The notes beneath the pieces were generated by a model. That model had not been told where the DNA came from. It was given only the letters and a program-made list of their open reading frames with translations, and did not search any database. Source: Lentisphaerota bacterium (GTDB lineage Bacteria; Verrucomicrobiota; Lentisphaeria; Oligosphaerales; JABHEG01). Taken from it: a stretch of DNA of 64,000 nucleotides. Positions 1 to 8,699 of the stretch are shown here, one piece after another (positions within the stretch are counted from its first letter, which is position 1; each line of letters starts with the position of its first letter). The translations under genes were made by a program, and so were the position numbers. The DNA lies in assembly GCA_018676675.1 (NCBI GenBank), contig JABHEG010000066.1, forward strand, positions 1-64,000. Reading direction: 5' to 3'.

Positions 1-421
1 CCGCTCAGGGAGCGCCGAAAACTGCCAAACCCCTGCCGTCGAACGGGCCCCCGGCCTCCCGAATCTGAGCTCAATCGACCCCCAGCTTAACGGTTACCGA
101 GAACGCGGTTTAGCGCTTCTACCTGCCCGGCTATCGACGGTGAATTGTCTCAAAATGCGTTTTGGGCCTCGGATTCGCAGCCTAGCGGCCTATTCATGAT
201 CCTTGTAGACCTTCGTGGTCAGATACTTCCGTGGGAACGGCACCCAACACTGGTGGTCAGATACTTCCGTGGGAACGGCACCCAACACTGTGGGAACGGC
301 ACCCAACACTCACCGGCGTGCGATCCCCGCGTCCTGCGCGCCCAGTAACAGGTCGCAGACGGTATATTCTGTAGCGCAAACGTCGCGGGCACTGATGTGG
401 TGTCCAAAAAGGAGATCTGTT
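1..421. other. Intergenic region upstream of the tandem sialidase genes
   Basis: No gene is supported here. The first 90 bases are open in frame 1 on the plus strand and end in a TAA at 88-90. They could be the tail of a gene left of the window, but no family is recognisable. The rest holds the 38-bp repeat at 215-310 and, from about 340, sequence resembling the stretch upstream of the second sialidase gene, so the duplication included leader DNA. Confidence 0.5.
215..310. repeat. 38-bp tandem direct repeat, 2.5 copies
   Basis: A 38-bp unit is present at 215-252 and again at 253-290. A third partial copy of its last 21 bases lies at 290-310, with core GTGGGAACGGCACCCAACAC. The unit is non-coding and lies about 110 bases before the first sialidase start. 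It may be a REP-like repeat, since a REP-type transposase lies 4 kb away, but that link is an inference. A long frame runs through the repeat into the gene; I do not treat it as coding. Confidence 0.85.
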
Positions 422-2536
422 ATGACACGAAAGAGCCTATGTTCAGCGGGAAAGTGTTTCTGTATCATAACTCTGACAATGATGGCGATCGGTTGCCGCA
501 CAATGACGACCCAGCTCTCTCCCGGGGATCGAAAACTGCTGTGTATGGACGCCGACATGTCGGAAATGCTCGAAGGTTGCGCGTCTCGAGGGTTGCTGGA
601 AATCGCGCCGGTTGCTCTTCCTGAAGGCGAGCATTTGCTGGGCGTGAACGATCACATCTGCCATCCGGTAGCAACCATGTCCGGGGACACGATCATTGTG
701 ATGTACGCCCGAAATGCCTCCCACTGGGGCGGAGAGGACAAGCCGGACAAATACACCAACCCCTGCGTGATAACTCGGTCCATGGATGGTGGTCGGACGT
801 GGTCGGGCCCGGTCGCGATTACCACATTTATGAAGAAAAGAACGAAGGGCTGCAGGGCCGGGTTCGGCAATGCGTTCGGGACCTTGCCGGATGGCACAGT
901 GATCTGCCTCGTTCGCTACGGTGTTTTCAGATCCCGTGATCAGGGCGCGACGTGGGAACACCTGAAGGGAGCATACGGCGAGCAGCAACTCAAAGGCCTA
1001 CAAACCAACATGGGGCCAAACCTGATCGTCCATCCGGTCCATGGACTGGTGGCAGCCGGAAACAGCGGAAGAGATAAGCCTCCGGACTTTCCACCGACGA
1101 TCTGGCTGCGCTGGTCGCAGGATGCCGGGGAAACGTGGTCGGAAGCTAAACAGGATCTGCCGAAATTCGCTGTCCCCGTAGAACCGACCCCTTTCATGCA
1201 CGATGGCGCAATGCTGGTGCTCGGCCGTTCACATAGTAAGGAAGCGCTGGATACCAAGAATCAGGTCTGGCGTTACACGCAGCTCTACTCGCGCACGGGC
1301 TGGATGCCGTTTACTGCGTCGTTGACGAACATCACGGCTTCACAGGTCGGCATCGACACGGGTCACGGCCCGTGGGCCCAGGACACGACCGAGGTCTCCT
1401 ACAATCCGGTCAGCAAACGAGTCGAGGCCGTCGTGACCAACCGCACCGGCGGGGGACCGGGCAGAGAACACCCCGGAAACCAGCAGACGATCAATCTCTG
1501 GAGCATCGCGCCGGAAGAACTGGCCGAAGGCCGTTCGCAATGGCACTTCGAGGGTACGCTGCTGCGGCGGCGCAAGATAAGGGGCATGGATGGCATGCAT
1601 CCGGGCGGCGGGGTTATCGATGCAAAGAATGGCGTTGCTCACACGTTCGTGTACTGTGGGTTTCGACTTGGCCCTTCAGGGATATATCGGGTAACCCGAT
1701 CGCTCGACACTCGCGCACTCTCCCGCCAGTTGCAGAAACTCCCGGTGATGGCCGCTCCCACTCCGTCGCGCAAAGAGCTGGGGCCCGCCGCGAAGATCAA
1801 ACCATGCGGACTCCGCATGCTGTTTATCCACCCGGCCACCCCCGCGGGCATGAAGCGCGCTTGGTACGAGCCGCCCGTTAAAGGACGCTTCACTGATGCC
1901 GCTTCGAACTATGCTCCATGGTTTACGCGTCTCGGCCTGCAAGTTCGGCATGTGCACACACTCGCGCAGTTCCTCGAAGCCTGGTCCGATCGCACCGAAA
2001 TCGATGTAGTCACCATTGCCGATCACGCGTGGAAGCGACCAACATGGCTGCGGCACTGGCTTGCGAAGTCCGGAAACGAGCTGCTCGAATACGTGCGCAA
2101 TGGCGGCGCCCTGGTGACCGAGGTCGGGCGCGATCCGCAGGAGAAACTGTTGGCAAAGTTGCTGGAGCTCGATATCGAGAAGCTGCCGCGGCTCGGCAAA
2201 GGGGAAGATATTGACGCCTGGATTGATGTTGTTCAGAAGACGCCGTTTTCACGGCGGTTGCTCAAAACCATTGACACTCGCAACAGTGACGATTCACTGG
2301 TACTCTCATCCTATGCAGAACCGCTGCCGACCTGGGCCCGGTTCACCGTCTGCAGCAAGATGGACCGCCCGGTCATTGTGGCCGGGCATCTCGGCAAGGG
2401 CAGGATTGTGGCCGCAACCGCGGAGATTCTGAACCCCACCAACTTCGCGGCCGTTCATACCAAAAGCCGGTTCCGAGAAGAGGATCTGCTCCAGCTCTGG
2501 GGAAACCTGTTATACTGGGTAGGCAAGGAGGAATAG
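422..2536 (+). CDS. Secreted BNR/sialidase-like lipoprotein with C-terminal ThuA-like domain
   Basis: The protein is 704 aa. The ATG at 422 follows an AAGGAGATCT-type ribosome site and begins a signal peptide ending in a lipobox (MAIGC, Cys25), so it is probably an exported lipoprotein. Residues about 45-450 form a sialidase-type beta-propeller with three Asp-boxes (SMDGGRTW, SRDQGATW, SQDAGETW). The fold is typical of exo-sialidases and other glycan-binding or hydrolysing propellers; the substrate is unknown. Residues about 480-700 form a second domain that looks like a ThuA or glutamine-amidotransferase-like Rossmann fold; this assignment is tentative. The downstream gene is a paralogue lacking this second domain. 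An upstream in-frame start exists at 215 but lies in repeats and was rejected. Confidence 0.85.
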   Translation: MTRKSLCSAGKCFCIITLTMMAIGCRTMTTQLSPGDRKLLCMDADMSEMLEGCASRGLLEIAPVALPEGEHLLGVNDHICHPVATMSGDTIIVMYARNASHWGGEDKPDKYTNPCVITRSMDGGRTWSGPVAITTFMKKRTKGCRAGFGNAFGTLPDGTVICLVRYGVFRSRDQGATWEHLKGAYGEQQLKGLQTNMGPNLIVHPVHGLVAAGNSGRDKPPDFPPTIWLRWSQDAGETWSEAKQDLPKFAVPVEPTPFMHDGAMLVLGRSHSKEALDTKNQVWRYTQLYSRTGWMPFTASLTNITASQVGIDTGHGPWAQDTTEVSYNPVSKRVEAVVTNRTGGGPGREHPGNQQTINLWSIAPEELAEGRSQWHFEGTLLRRRKIRGMDGMHPGGGVIDAKNGVAHTFVYCGFRLGPSGIYRVTRSLDTRALSRQLQKLPVMAAPTPSRKELGPAAKIKPCGLRMLFIHPATPAGMKRAWYEPPVKGRFTDAASNYAPWFTRLGLQVRHVHTLAQFLEAWSDRTEIDVVTIADHAWKRPTWLRHWLAKSGNELLEYVRNGGALVTEVGRDPQEKLLAKLLELDIEKLPRLGKGEDIDAWIDVVQKTPFSRRLLKTIDTRNSDDSLVLSSYAEPLPTWARFTVCSKMDRPVIVAGHLGKGRIVAATAEILNPTNFAAVHTKSRFREEDLLQLWGNLLYWVGKEE

Positions 2537-2623
2537 CGCACTGTTCCGACTGGTTTGCAGGCGGCGTACTTTATGGCGCAAGTGTCACGGACACTGATGT
2601 TGAGTTCAAGAAGGAGATCTACT

Positions 2624-3988
2624 GTGACACGAAAGAACTTACATGTGGCGGGAAAGTGTTTCTGCATCATGGCTCTGACAATGATCGCGACCGGCGGCCA
2701 CACGATGACGAGCCGGCTCTCGCCCGGGGACCAGAAACTGCTGTGCCTGGACGCCGACATGTCGGAGATGCTTGAGAGCTGCGCGTCTCGAGGGCTGCTG
2801 GAAATCGCCCCGGTTGCTCTTCCCGAAGGCGAGAATCTGTTCACCGTGAATGATTTCTTCGGCTGGCCGGTCGCGACCATGTCCGGGGACACGATCATTC
2901 TAATGTACTGCCGAGCCCCCGCCCACGGAGGCGGAAAGGACAAGCCGGACAAATACAGCAACCCCTGCGTGATAACTCGGTCCCTGGACGGTGGGAGGAC
3001 GTGGTCGAGCCCGGTCGCGATCACCACATTTATGAAAAAGAGAACGAGGCGCTGCAGGGCCGGGTTCGGGAATGCGTTCGGAACCTTGCCGGATGGCACC
3101 GTGGTCTGCCTCACTCGCTACGGTGTCTTCAGATCTCGTGATCAGGGCGCGACGTGGAAACATCTACGGGGAGCATTCGGCGAGCAGCAACTCAAAGGCC
3201 CAGGAACCAACATGGGCCCGCGCCTGATCGTCCATCCGGTCTATGGACTGGTGGCAGCCGGACACCACGAACGCAGAATCGGGGAAAGCAAGACTACGGT
3301 CTTTGAGCCGGAAATCTGGCTGCGCTGGTCGCAGGATGCGGGGCAAACATGGTCGGAAGCCAAACAGGATCTGCCGAAATCCGCTATGCCCATAGAGCCG
3401 GCCCTTTTCACGCACGATGGCGCAACGCTGGTGCTTGCCCGTTCACATGGCAAGGAAGCACTGGACACCGAGAACAAGGTCTGGCGTTACACGCAGCTCT
3501 ACTCACGCACAGGATGGATGCCGTTCACCGCGTCGTTCACGAACATCACGGCGTCACAGGTCGGCAAGAACAAGCACTTCGGCCCGTGGAGCCAGGACAC
3601 GGTCGAGGTCTCGTTCAATCCAGTCAGCAAGCGTGTCGAGGCCGTCGCGACCAACCGCACCGGCGGCGGCCCCGGCAGAGAACACCCCACCAACCAGCAG
3701 ACGATCAACCTCTGGAGCATCGCGCCGGAAGAACTGGCCGAGGGCCGTTCGGTGTGGCACTTCGAGGGCACGCTGCTGCGTCGGCGCGGCAAGATGTTTG
3801 GACCTGTGGACGGCATGCATCCGGGCGGCGGGGTTATCGACGCGAAGAATGGCGTTGCCCATACGTTTGTTTACTGTGGGTTCCCGGGCGGGCCTTCAGG
3901 GATATACAGGGTGACCCGAACGCTCAACACTCGAGCGCTCTCCCGTCAGTTGCTGAAGCTCCCCGTCATGACCGTTCAGAAGAAATAG
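2624..3988 (+). CDS. BNR/sialidase-like protein, tandem paralogue of the preceding gene
   Basis: The protein is 454 aa. The start is set at GTG 2624 because the same AAGGAGATCT ribosome site and the same MTRK start are found in the upstream paralogue; a longer frame opens at 2555. It matches the propeller of the first copy almost throughout, including all three Asp-boxes (SLDGGRTW, SRDQGATW, SQDAGQTW). It stops where the first copy continues into the ThuA-like domain. The lipobox cysteine of copy 1 is a glycine here (MIATGG), so copy 2 is probably not lipid-anchored and may be released or cleaved differently. A tandem duplication that included the leader DNA is the simplest explanation. Confidence 0.85.
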   Translation: MTRKNLHVAGKCFCIMALTMIATGGHTMTSRLSPGDQKLLCLDADMSEMLESCASRGLLEIAPVALPEGENLFTVNDFFGWPVATMSGDTIILMYCRAPAHGGGKDKPDKYSNPCVITRSLDGGRTWSSPVAITTFMKKRTRRCRAGFGNAFGTLPDGTVVCLTRYGVFRSRDQGATWKHLRGAFGEQQLKGPGTNMGPRLIVHPVYGLVAAGHHERRIGESKTTVFEPEIWLRWSQDAGQTWSEAKQDLPKSAMPIEPALFTHDGATLVLARSHGKEALDTENKVWRYTQLYSRTGWMPFTASFTNITASQVGKNKHFGPWSQDTVEVSFNPVSKRVEAVATNRTGGGPGREHPTNQQTINLWSIAPEELAEGRSVWHFEGTLLRRRGKMFGPVDGMHPGGGVIDAKNGVAHTFVYCGFPGGPSGIYRVTRTLNTRALSRQLLKLPVMTVQKK

Positions 3989-4038
3989 CGCACTGCTTCC
4001 GGAACAGGGTTCTATGGGGACGTATCGACATGAGGGGT

Positions 4039-5243
4039 ACGGGGTCAGAGTCCTTGTAGTTGCAGTTTTGCGAGAGGGAGGCCACGATGAGGTCGTGCGT
4101 TCTGAGTGAGAGACGATATGGAATGCTGACGCCATGGCCCGTCCTCTGCGTGTCGAGTTCCCGTGAGCCTGCTACCATGTGATCTGCCGAGGCAACTTCC
4201 GTTTCCCCGTCCTGCAGGAGGAAGGGGACCGCGAGATGCTGCTCGAGCGTCTGGTGAAGTACGCCGAGATCTTCCAGGTCCGGGTGCGGTCCTACTGTCT
4301 GATGGTGAACCACTTCCACGGGTACGTCCAGACCGAAGAGGCGAAGCTGGGGCGGTTCATGCAGTCGTTGCTGACGTCGTTCACGGTCAGCCATAATCGC
4401 CGACATCACACCTCCGGGCACGTGTTTCAGGGCCGCTACAAGGCCTTCCTCGTTGAAGAGGATCGCGCCTACGCCTCGCAGGTGTCTCGCTACATCCACC
4501 TGAACCCCGCACGTATCCCGTCTTTGGAAGGGACCTCGGCCGATGTGCTACAACGCGAGATCCGGGCCTGCCCGTGGAGCAGCTATGGGGCGGTTATCGG
4601 TCTGCGGCAATGTCCGACATGGCTGAAACAAAGCGACATTTTGCGCTGTTGGGGCGGGTCTCTAAAGGAGCAACAGGCTGAGTACGCCAAGTATGTTGAG
4701 CAGGGACTGACCGAAGGCATGTGGGATCCATGGCAGGCAGCTGCGGCGCAAGCAATCATTGGCAGTGACAGCTTCGTGGACCAGATCCGTCGAGGTTTGG
4801 TCGACTTGGCCGAGAACGTTAACATCCGTGGTGATAGTGCCCAAGGGCGCAAGCTGCGCGCATGGTGTTCGCTGAGCGAGGTCAAGACTGCGGTCGCAAA
4901 GGCGTACGGGTGTGGCGAGCCCGAGCTGTTGAGGCGTCACAGCCGAGGCAACGAGGCGCGTCAGATGCTGCTGTACATGGCGGCCACGTACTGTCGGGGG
5001 CGCTACACACTGTCTGATCTCGGCCTGGAGCTTGGCCCGATCACTGTCGGGGCATTGAGCCATGCCCGCAGTCTGATGGCGGACCGGATCGATGCGTCGG
5101 AAGCACTGCGAGCTCGCGCATCTGACATCGAGCTTCGGCTGAAGGCCGTTAAAGGCACTGACAAGGGCTTACCGCTGTTGCCCCCCCCCGTCCCCGCGCG
5201 CTTTCAGTCCAACGGCATCACAAAGCCGATTCAGTGCCTATAA
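4039..5243 (+). mobile_element. REP-type Y1 transposon (RAYT/IS200-like)
   Basis: The element starts near the motif ACGGGGTCAGAGTCC at 4039-4053 and carries one transposase frame. The same motif, in the opposite sense relative to the transposase, ends the broken copy at 14311-14470. It therefore looks like an element end. The right end of this copy is not well defined: after the coding region there is a run of nine C (5183-5191) and no clear matching terminal motif. Confidence 0.65.
4134..5243 (+). pseudogene. REP-associated tyrosine transposase with in-frame TGA at codon 11 and a DnaA-like C-terminal helix-turn-helix
   Basis: Translation from ATG 4134 gives MARPLRVEFP, then TGA at 4164-4166, then ACYHVICRGNF. 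The family consensus in my recollection has Gly at this place, so GGA to TGA is the simplest reading. The rest of the frame is open from GTG 4179 for 354 aa. It holds the HUH metal motif (MVNHFHG), the tyrosine helix (SRYIHLNPAR) and a C-terminal region resembling the DnaA DNA-binding domain. Such enzymes cut single-stranded DNA at hairpins. Restart at GTG 4179 would lose the first beta strand. The gene is either inactive or read at low level by restart or stop read-through. A sequencing error cannot be excluded. Confidence 0.8.
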
Positions 5244-5258
5244 CATACTGGTGGCCAA

Positions 5259-8200
5259 TCATAACTGTACGTACGCCCCCAAATCGCAAATTGGTTCGGC
5301 TGCGTCACGATGGTCTGAAGAGCTGCCCTTACGTGCAGCCAACAGGTACATGCAGGGCATGAGGAAGAGTGCGACGGGCATCTCTAGAAGCAAGCCCCCG
5401 ATGGCACCGATGGCCATGGGCTGCAACATGTCGCCGCCTTCGCCCATATTCAGGGCCAACGGAAGGAATCCCATCAGGGTGGTCAGCGTCGTCATGACGC
5501 GCGGGCGAAGGCGAGTTTTGGCGGCTTCCACCACGGCGTCGAACGCGGAGATTCCTTTCTGTTCCTGCAGTTCCGCGGCGAATGTCAGGAGCAACACGCC
5601 ATCGTTAATCGTAGCCGCAACCACGACGAGTACGCCGATGATGACCGTGGCACCGAAGGGGAAACCCGTCACGTGAAGCAGATAGACAACCCCCGTCAGG
5701 CAGACCGGAACACTGCCGAGGATAAGGCCTGGCAGTTTGACGCTGTTGAACTGGACGGTGAGAATGACGAATGCGAAGAAGAGCGCGAAGCCGAGGACGG
5801 TCAAGACCTCGTTCTTCATGTCCGCCATCATCTCGGCTCTGCCGCCGAAGACAAACTCGTACCCGGGCGGGCGCTCAACGCCCGCCAAGATTTCTCGCAG
5901 TGAGGCAACGCCCGCCGCCAGGTCACCGTTCCCAATATCTGCCTCGACATTGACCTGTTTCACCTGGTTCTTCCGAACAATCTCGACAGGGCCGACGGCA
6001 GGTTGCACGACGGCGACATCACGCAGCCGTACCGTACCCCCTCCAGCACAGGTGATCGCCAGGTTCTCTACATCCCGCCGGCTGGCCATTCCCTCGTCGG
6101 ACACGATTACCCGGATGTCGTAGTATTCGTCCGCCTCCCGGTACTGCGTAGGGATAGCTCCTCCTACGAACGTCCGGAGCGCAGCGGCGACATCGGCCGC
6201 GCTGACGCCCAGCTCAGCCGCCTTGGTCCTGTCGAGCACGACTTGGTACTCCGGCCGCGATAGGTCCAGGGAGATATCGACATTGATGAGGTGGCCGGAC
6301 TCACGCATGGCCTTGGCGCTTCGTTCGGCAAGCTCGAAGAGCGTCGCCGTATCCTGGCCTCGTATTTCCAGGAGGATATCGGAGCCCTGCATGGCATGAA
6401 TTCCCTTTATGGGCATCTGCCTCGGCATGGCGCGGACACCGGGAGGAGTAGCCTTGGGAACGAGTTGGCGCAGTTTCCGAACGTACTCCACAGTGCTCAT
6501 GGCCCGTTGCGCCTTGGGGACGAGTTGCAGGTCGAGCTGGCCCTCATTGGCCACCTCGTAGATGTAGAGCCCGCGGTCCTGGCCGCCTGCCAGGGCGAAG
6601 GCGGTGGCCACCACAGGGGCGTCGCTGAGCTTCGCTTCGATGGCCCGCAACGCCCGATCCGTCTCCTCCACCGCTGCTCCAGAGGGCAGCTTCAGCTTCA
6701 CCATGATCCGGCCGTCGTTCATCAGGGGCAGGAATTCGCCGCCAACACGTCGGGCGAGCAGGATGCCACCGATCAGGATGGCAGCGAAGGCCGCGGCCAC
6801 AACCAGCCGTCCGCGCAGCATCCACGCCAATATCCAGCCGTAAAACACGGTCATGGCAGCAACGGCTCGTTCGAACCGCGTAGCCGATGTGGGTGGATGA
6901 CGGTGCAGGAAGGTGGCGGCAAGCATGGGAATCACGGTGATTGAGGCGACCAAGCTGACCACGATGATACCGGCAACCACCAAGATCAGTTCCTTGAAGA
7001 GCAGGCTCGTGAGCCCTGGCACGATGAGGAAGGGCACGAACAGTGCCAGGTAGGACAACGTCGCCGCGACAATTGCAGAGCCGACCTCCGACGTCCCCGC
7101 AACCGCCTGTTCGGCCAAGGCATCATCGGGTTCCTCGTGGCGCAGACGGCTGATGTTCTCCAAGACGACAGTTGCGTTGTCCAGGATGACGCCGAGCGCC
7201 ACGACCAGTCCCCCCAGGGAGAAGATATTGAGGGAAAATCCCGCCATCTTCATCAGCCCGAAATTCAGCACCAGCGTGAAAGGCAAGGCCAGAGCCATGA
7301 CGAGCACCTGCCGGAGGCTGCCCAGGAAGAGGTACACGACCAGCACGAGGAGAATGGCCGCCCCGATGGCGGCATCGCGCACACCGGCCAGGGACTGCCG
7401 CACGTAGGCGGCCTGGCTTTCCGCAACAGCGATCTCCAGTCCATCGGGCAGAGACGACCGCAGTTCATCCAGTCGCTGAGCAACAGCATCGGCGACGTCG
7501 ACCGTGTTGGCCTCGGCCTCTTTCCTCACGGACATTCTGACACACCCCTCGTTGTTGAACCGTGTGCCTACACGGAGATCCTCGTGGCTGTCCACGACCG
7601 TGGCGATGTCCCGCAGATACAGCCTGTGTTCCCCCCTGCGTGCGACGAGCACGGACCGTATCACGTCCAGCGAAGTGAATTCGCCTGTCGCCCGGGCAAT
7701 GATCTCCTTGCGGCCGACCGTAACCCGTCCGCCGGTCTGTTCGACGTTCTCTTGGCGCAGCCGGGTCAGAATGGTCTCCAGAGACAGATGGTGCTTCTCG
7801 AGTGCGGCCGGGTCGATCAGGACTCGGATCTCCCGTTCCAGGCCGCCCACGATTTCTGTCCCGGCCACCCCTTTGACGCCCAATATCCGGTCCTGAAGCC
7901 AGTTGTCCGTCCATTCACGCAGCTTGACCGGTCCCCATCGGTCGGAGCGAACAGCCAGTTTCATGACGGGTAACTGAGATGGGTCCGCCTTGAAGACAAA
8001 CGGCGGATTGATGTCCGGAGGAAGATCGGGTTCGGCTCGGGGCAACGCCGCCAGCACATCTTGAAATGCCACATCGACATCCGCACCGTACTCGAAGTGG
8101 ACGTCCAGAGAGTAGGTGGACTCGCGCGACGACGACTTGATGTAGTCCAGATTGTCCACCGTGGCCATGAGCCGTTCGAGAGGGTCGGCGATGTCCTTGT

Positions 8201-8378
8201 CGATCTCGTCGGGCGTGGCCCCCGGCCAGGCGATCTGCAACTTGACCACCGGGTAGGTGATGTCGGGCAGGAAGTCTACCGGCAGACGCCAGAGACCGTA
8301 GAACCCGAGAACCATCAGAGCCAGCATAACAACACTGGTCGCGAGACGACGGTGAACTGAGTATTGGGTTAGTTTCAC
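5259..8378 (-). CDS. RND-family efflux pump, inner-membrane permease
   Basis: The protein is 1039 aa from GTG 8378; an earlier in-frame GTG at 8408 would add ten residues. The N-terminus (KLTQYSVHRRLATSVVM) is typical of AcrB/MexB-type pumps. The length fits 12 membrane segments with two large periplasmic loops. In TM4 the proton-relay region reads VILDNATVVLEN, so one Asp and one Asn replace the AcrB Asp-Asp pair. In the TM10 region the Lys-Asn of AcrB is replaced (ATINDGVLLL). The chosen GTG overlaps the stop codon of the truncated four-helix gene (GTGA, 8375-8378). With adaptor and outer-membrane factor upstream it completes a tripartite exporter. The ECF/CnrX-like genes suggest metal or envelope stress, but the transported compound cannot be read from the sequence. 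Confidence 0.93.
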   Translation of the reverse strand: MKLTQYSVHRRLATSVVMLALMVLGFYGLWRLPVDFLPDITYPVVKLQIAWPGATPDEIDKDIADPLERLMATVDNLDYIKSSSRESTYSLDVHFEYGADVDVAFQDVLAALPRAEPDLPPDINPPFVFKADPSQLPVMKLAVRSDRWGPVKLREWTDNWLQDRILGVKGVAGTEIVGGLEREIRVLIDPAALEKHHLSLETILTRLRQENVEQTGGRVTVGRKEIIARATGEFTSLDVIRSVLVARRGEHRLYLRDIATVVDSHEDLRVGTRFNNEGCVRMSVRKEAEANTVDVADAVAQRLDELRSSLPDGLEIAVAESQAAYVRQSLAGVRDAAIGAAILLVLVVYLFLGSLRQVLVMALALPFTLVLNFGLMKMAGFSLNIFSLGGLVVALGVILDNATVVLENISRLRHEEPDDALAEQAVAGTSEVGSAIVAATLSYLALFVPFLIVPGLTSLLFKELILVVAGIIVVSLVASITVIPMLAATFLHRHPPTSATRFERAVAAMTVFYGWILAWMLRGRLVVAAAFAAILIGGILLARRVGGEFLPLMNDGRIMVKLKLPSGAAVEETDRALRAIEAKLSDAPVVATAFALAGGQDRGLYIYEVANEGQLDLQLVPKAQRAMSTVEYVRKLRQLVPKATPPGVRAMPRQMPIKGIHAMQGSDILLEIRGQDTATLFELAERSAKAMRESGHLINVDISLDLSRPEYQVVLDRTKAAELGVSAADVAAALRTFVGGAIPTQYREADEYYDIRVIVSDEGMASRRDVENLAITCAGGGTVRLRDVAVVQPAVGPVEIVRKNQVKQVNVEADIGNGDLAAGVASLREILAGVERPPGYEFVFGGRAEMMADMKNEVLTVLGFALFFAFVILTVQFNSVKLPGLILGSVPVCLTGVVYLLHVTGFPFGATVIIGVLVVVAATINDGVLLLTFAAELQEQKGISAFDAVVEAAKTRLRPRVMTTLTTLMGFLPLALNMGEGGDMLQPMAIGAIGGLLLEMPVALFLMPCMYLLAARKGSSSDHRDAAEPICDLGAYVQL

Positions 8379-8632
8379 GTTCTGAGTTCGCTCTGCACCT
8401 CGGTACACGAGCGCTTCGCACAGCCTAGGAAGCGGACGACGCCCGCGTTGGCTTCTGTATCGACCCCCTCTGCAGTATTGTGCATGATCGATCCTGAAGC
8501 CCGCGTGATCTGGTCCCGAAGGCGGAAGTCCCGGACAGAAGTCGTGCCCTTGGTCTTTGCATAGATTTCACGGGTCAGTTCCCGCGTGATCTGCCACGCT
8601 TTGATATCCTCAAATCGCCCAATCGCCGCCAC
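8375..8632 (-). CDS. Truncated four-helix-bundle protein (S23/IVP/Avd-like)
   Basis: The protein is 85 aa from GTG 8632, after a strong GGAGG six bases upstream. It matches the four-helix-bundle family found in 23S rRNA intervening sequences and related to the Avd protein of diversity-generating retroelements: FEDIKAWQITRELTREIY, QITRASGSIMHNTAEG, FLGCAKRSCTEVQSEL. Family members are about 115-125 aa; this one stops after SELRT, so the last helix is missing. Its stop overlaps the pump start. It lies in an efflux operon with no functional relation and is bounded by repeats (8379-8389 and 8672-8699), so it looks inserted and later deleted at the 3' end. It may now serve only to carry ribosomes to the pump gene. 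Confidence 0.8.
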   Translation of the reverse strand: MAAIGRFEDIKAWQITRELTREIYAKTKGTTSVRDFRLRDQITRASGSIMHNTAEGVDTEANAGVVRFLGCAKRSCTEVQSELRT

Positions 8633-8699
8633 GTCTCACCTCCGTCATCTCCAGACTCCCGCCCCAACAAGGAACTGGGAACTCAGAACTCAGAACTGG
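8379..8699 (-). mobile_element. Four-helix cassette A with inverted terminal words
   Basis: At 8672-8699 there are four 7-bp units (GAACTGG, GAACTCA, GAACTCA, GAACTGG). The word GAACTCAGAAC within this array (8679-8689 and 8686-8696) occurs as its exact reverse complement GTTCTGAGTTC at 8379-8389, next to the pump start. The two copies enclose the truncated four-helix gene. The left array also supplies the last codons of the adaptor gene, so the insertion touched both neighbours. That this is a mobile unit is an inference from position, repeats and the foreign gene. Confidence 0.55.

Noticed and set aside
215..421. In-frame N-terminal extension of the first sialidase gene
   Set aside because: It reads through tandem repeats, lacks a ribosome site, and a far better start with signal peptide lies at 422.
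5259..8378. Firm assignment of the RND pump as a heavy-metal (CzcA/CnrA) type
   Set aside because: TM4 and TM10 motifs do not clearly match the heavy-metal class; only the neighbouring regulators suggest metals.
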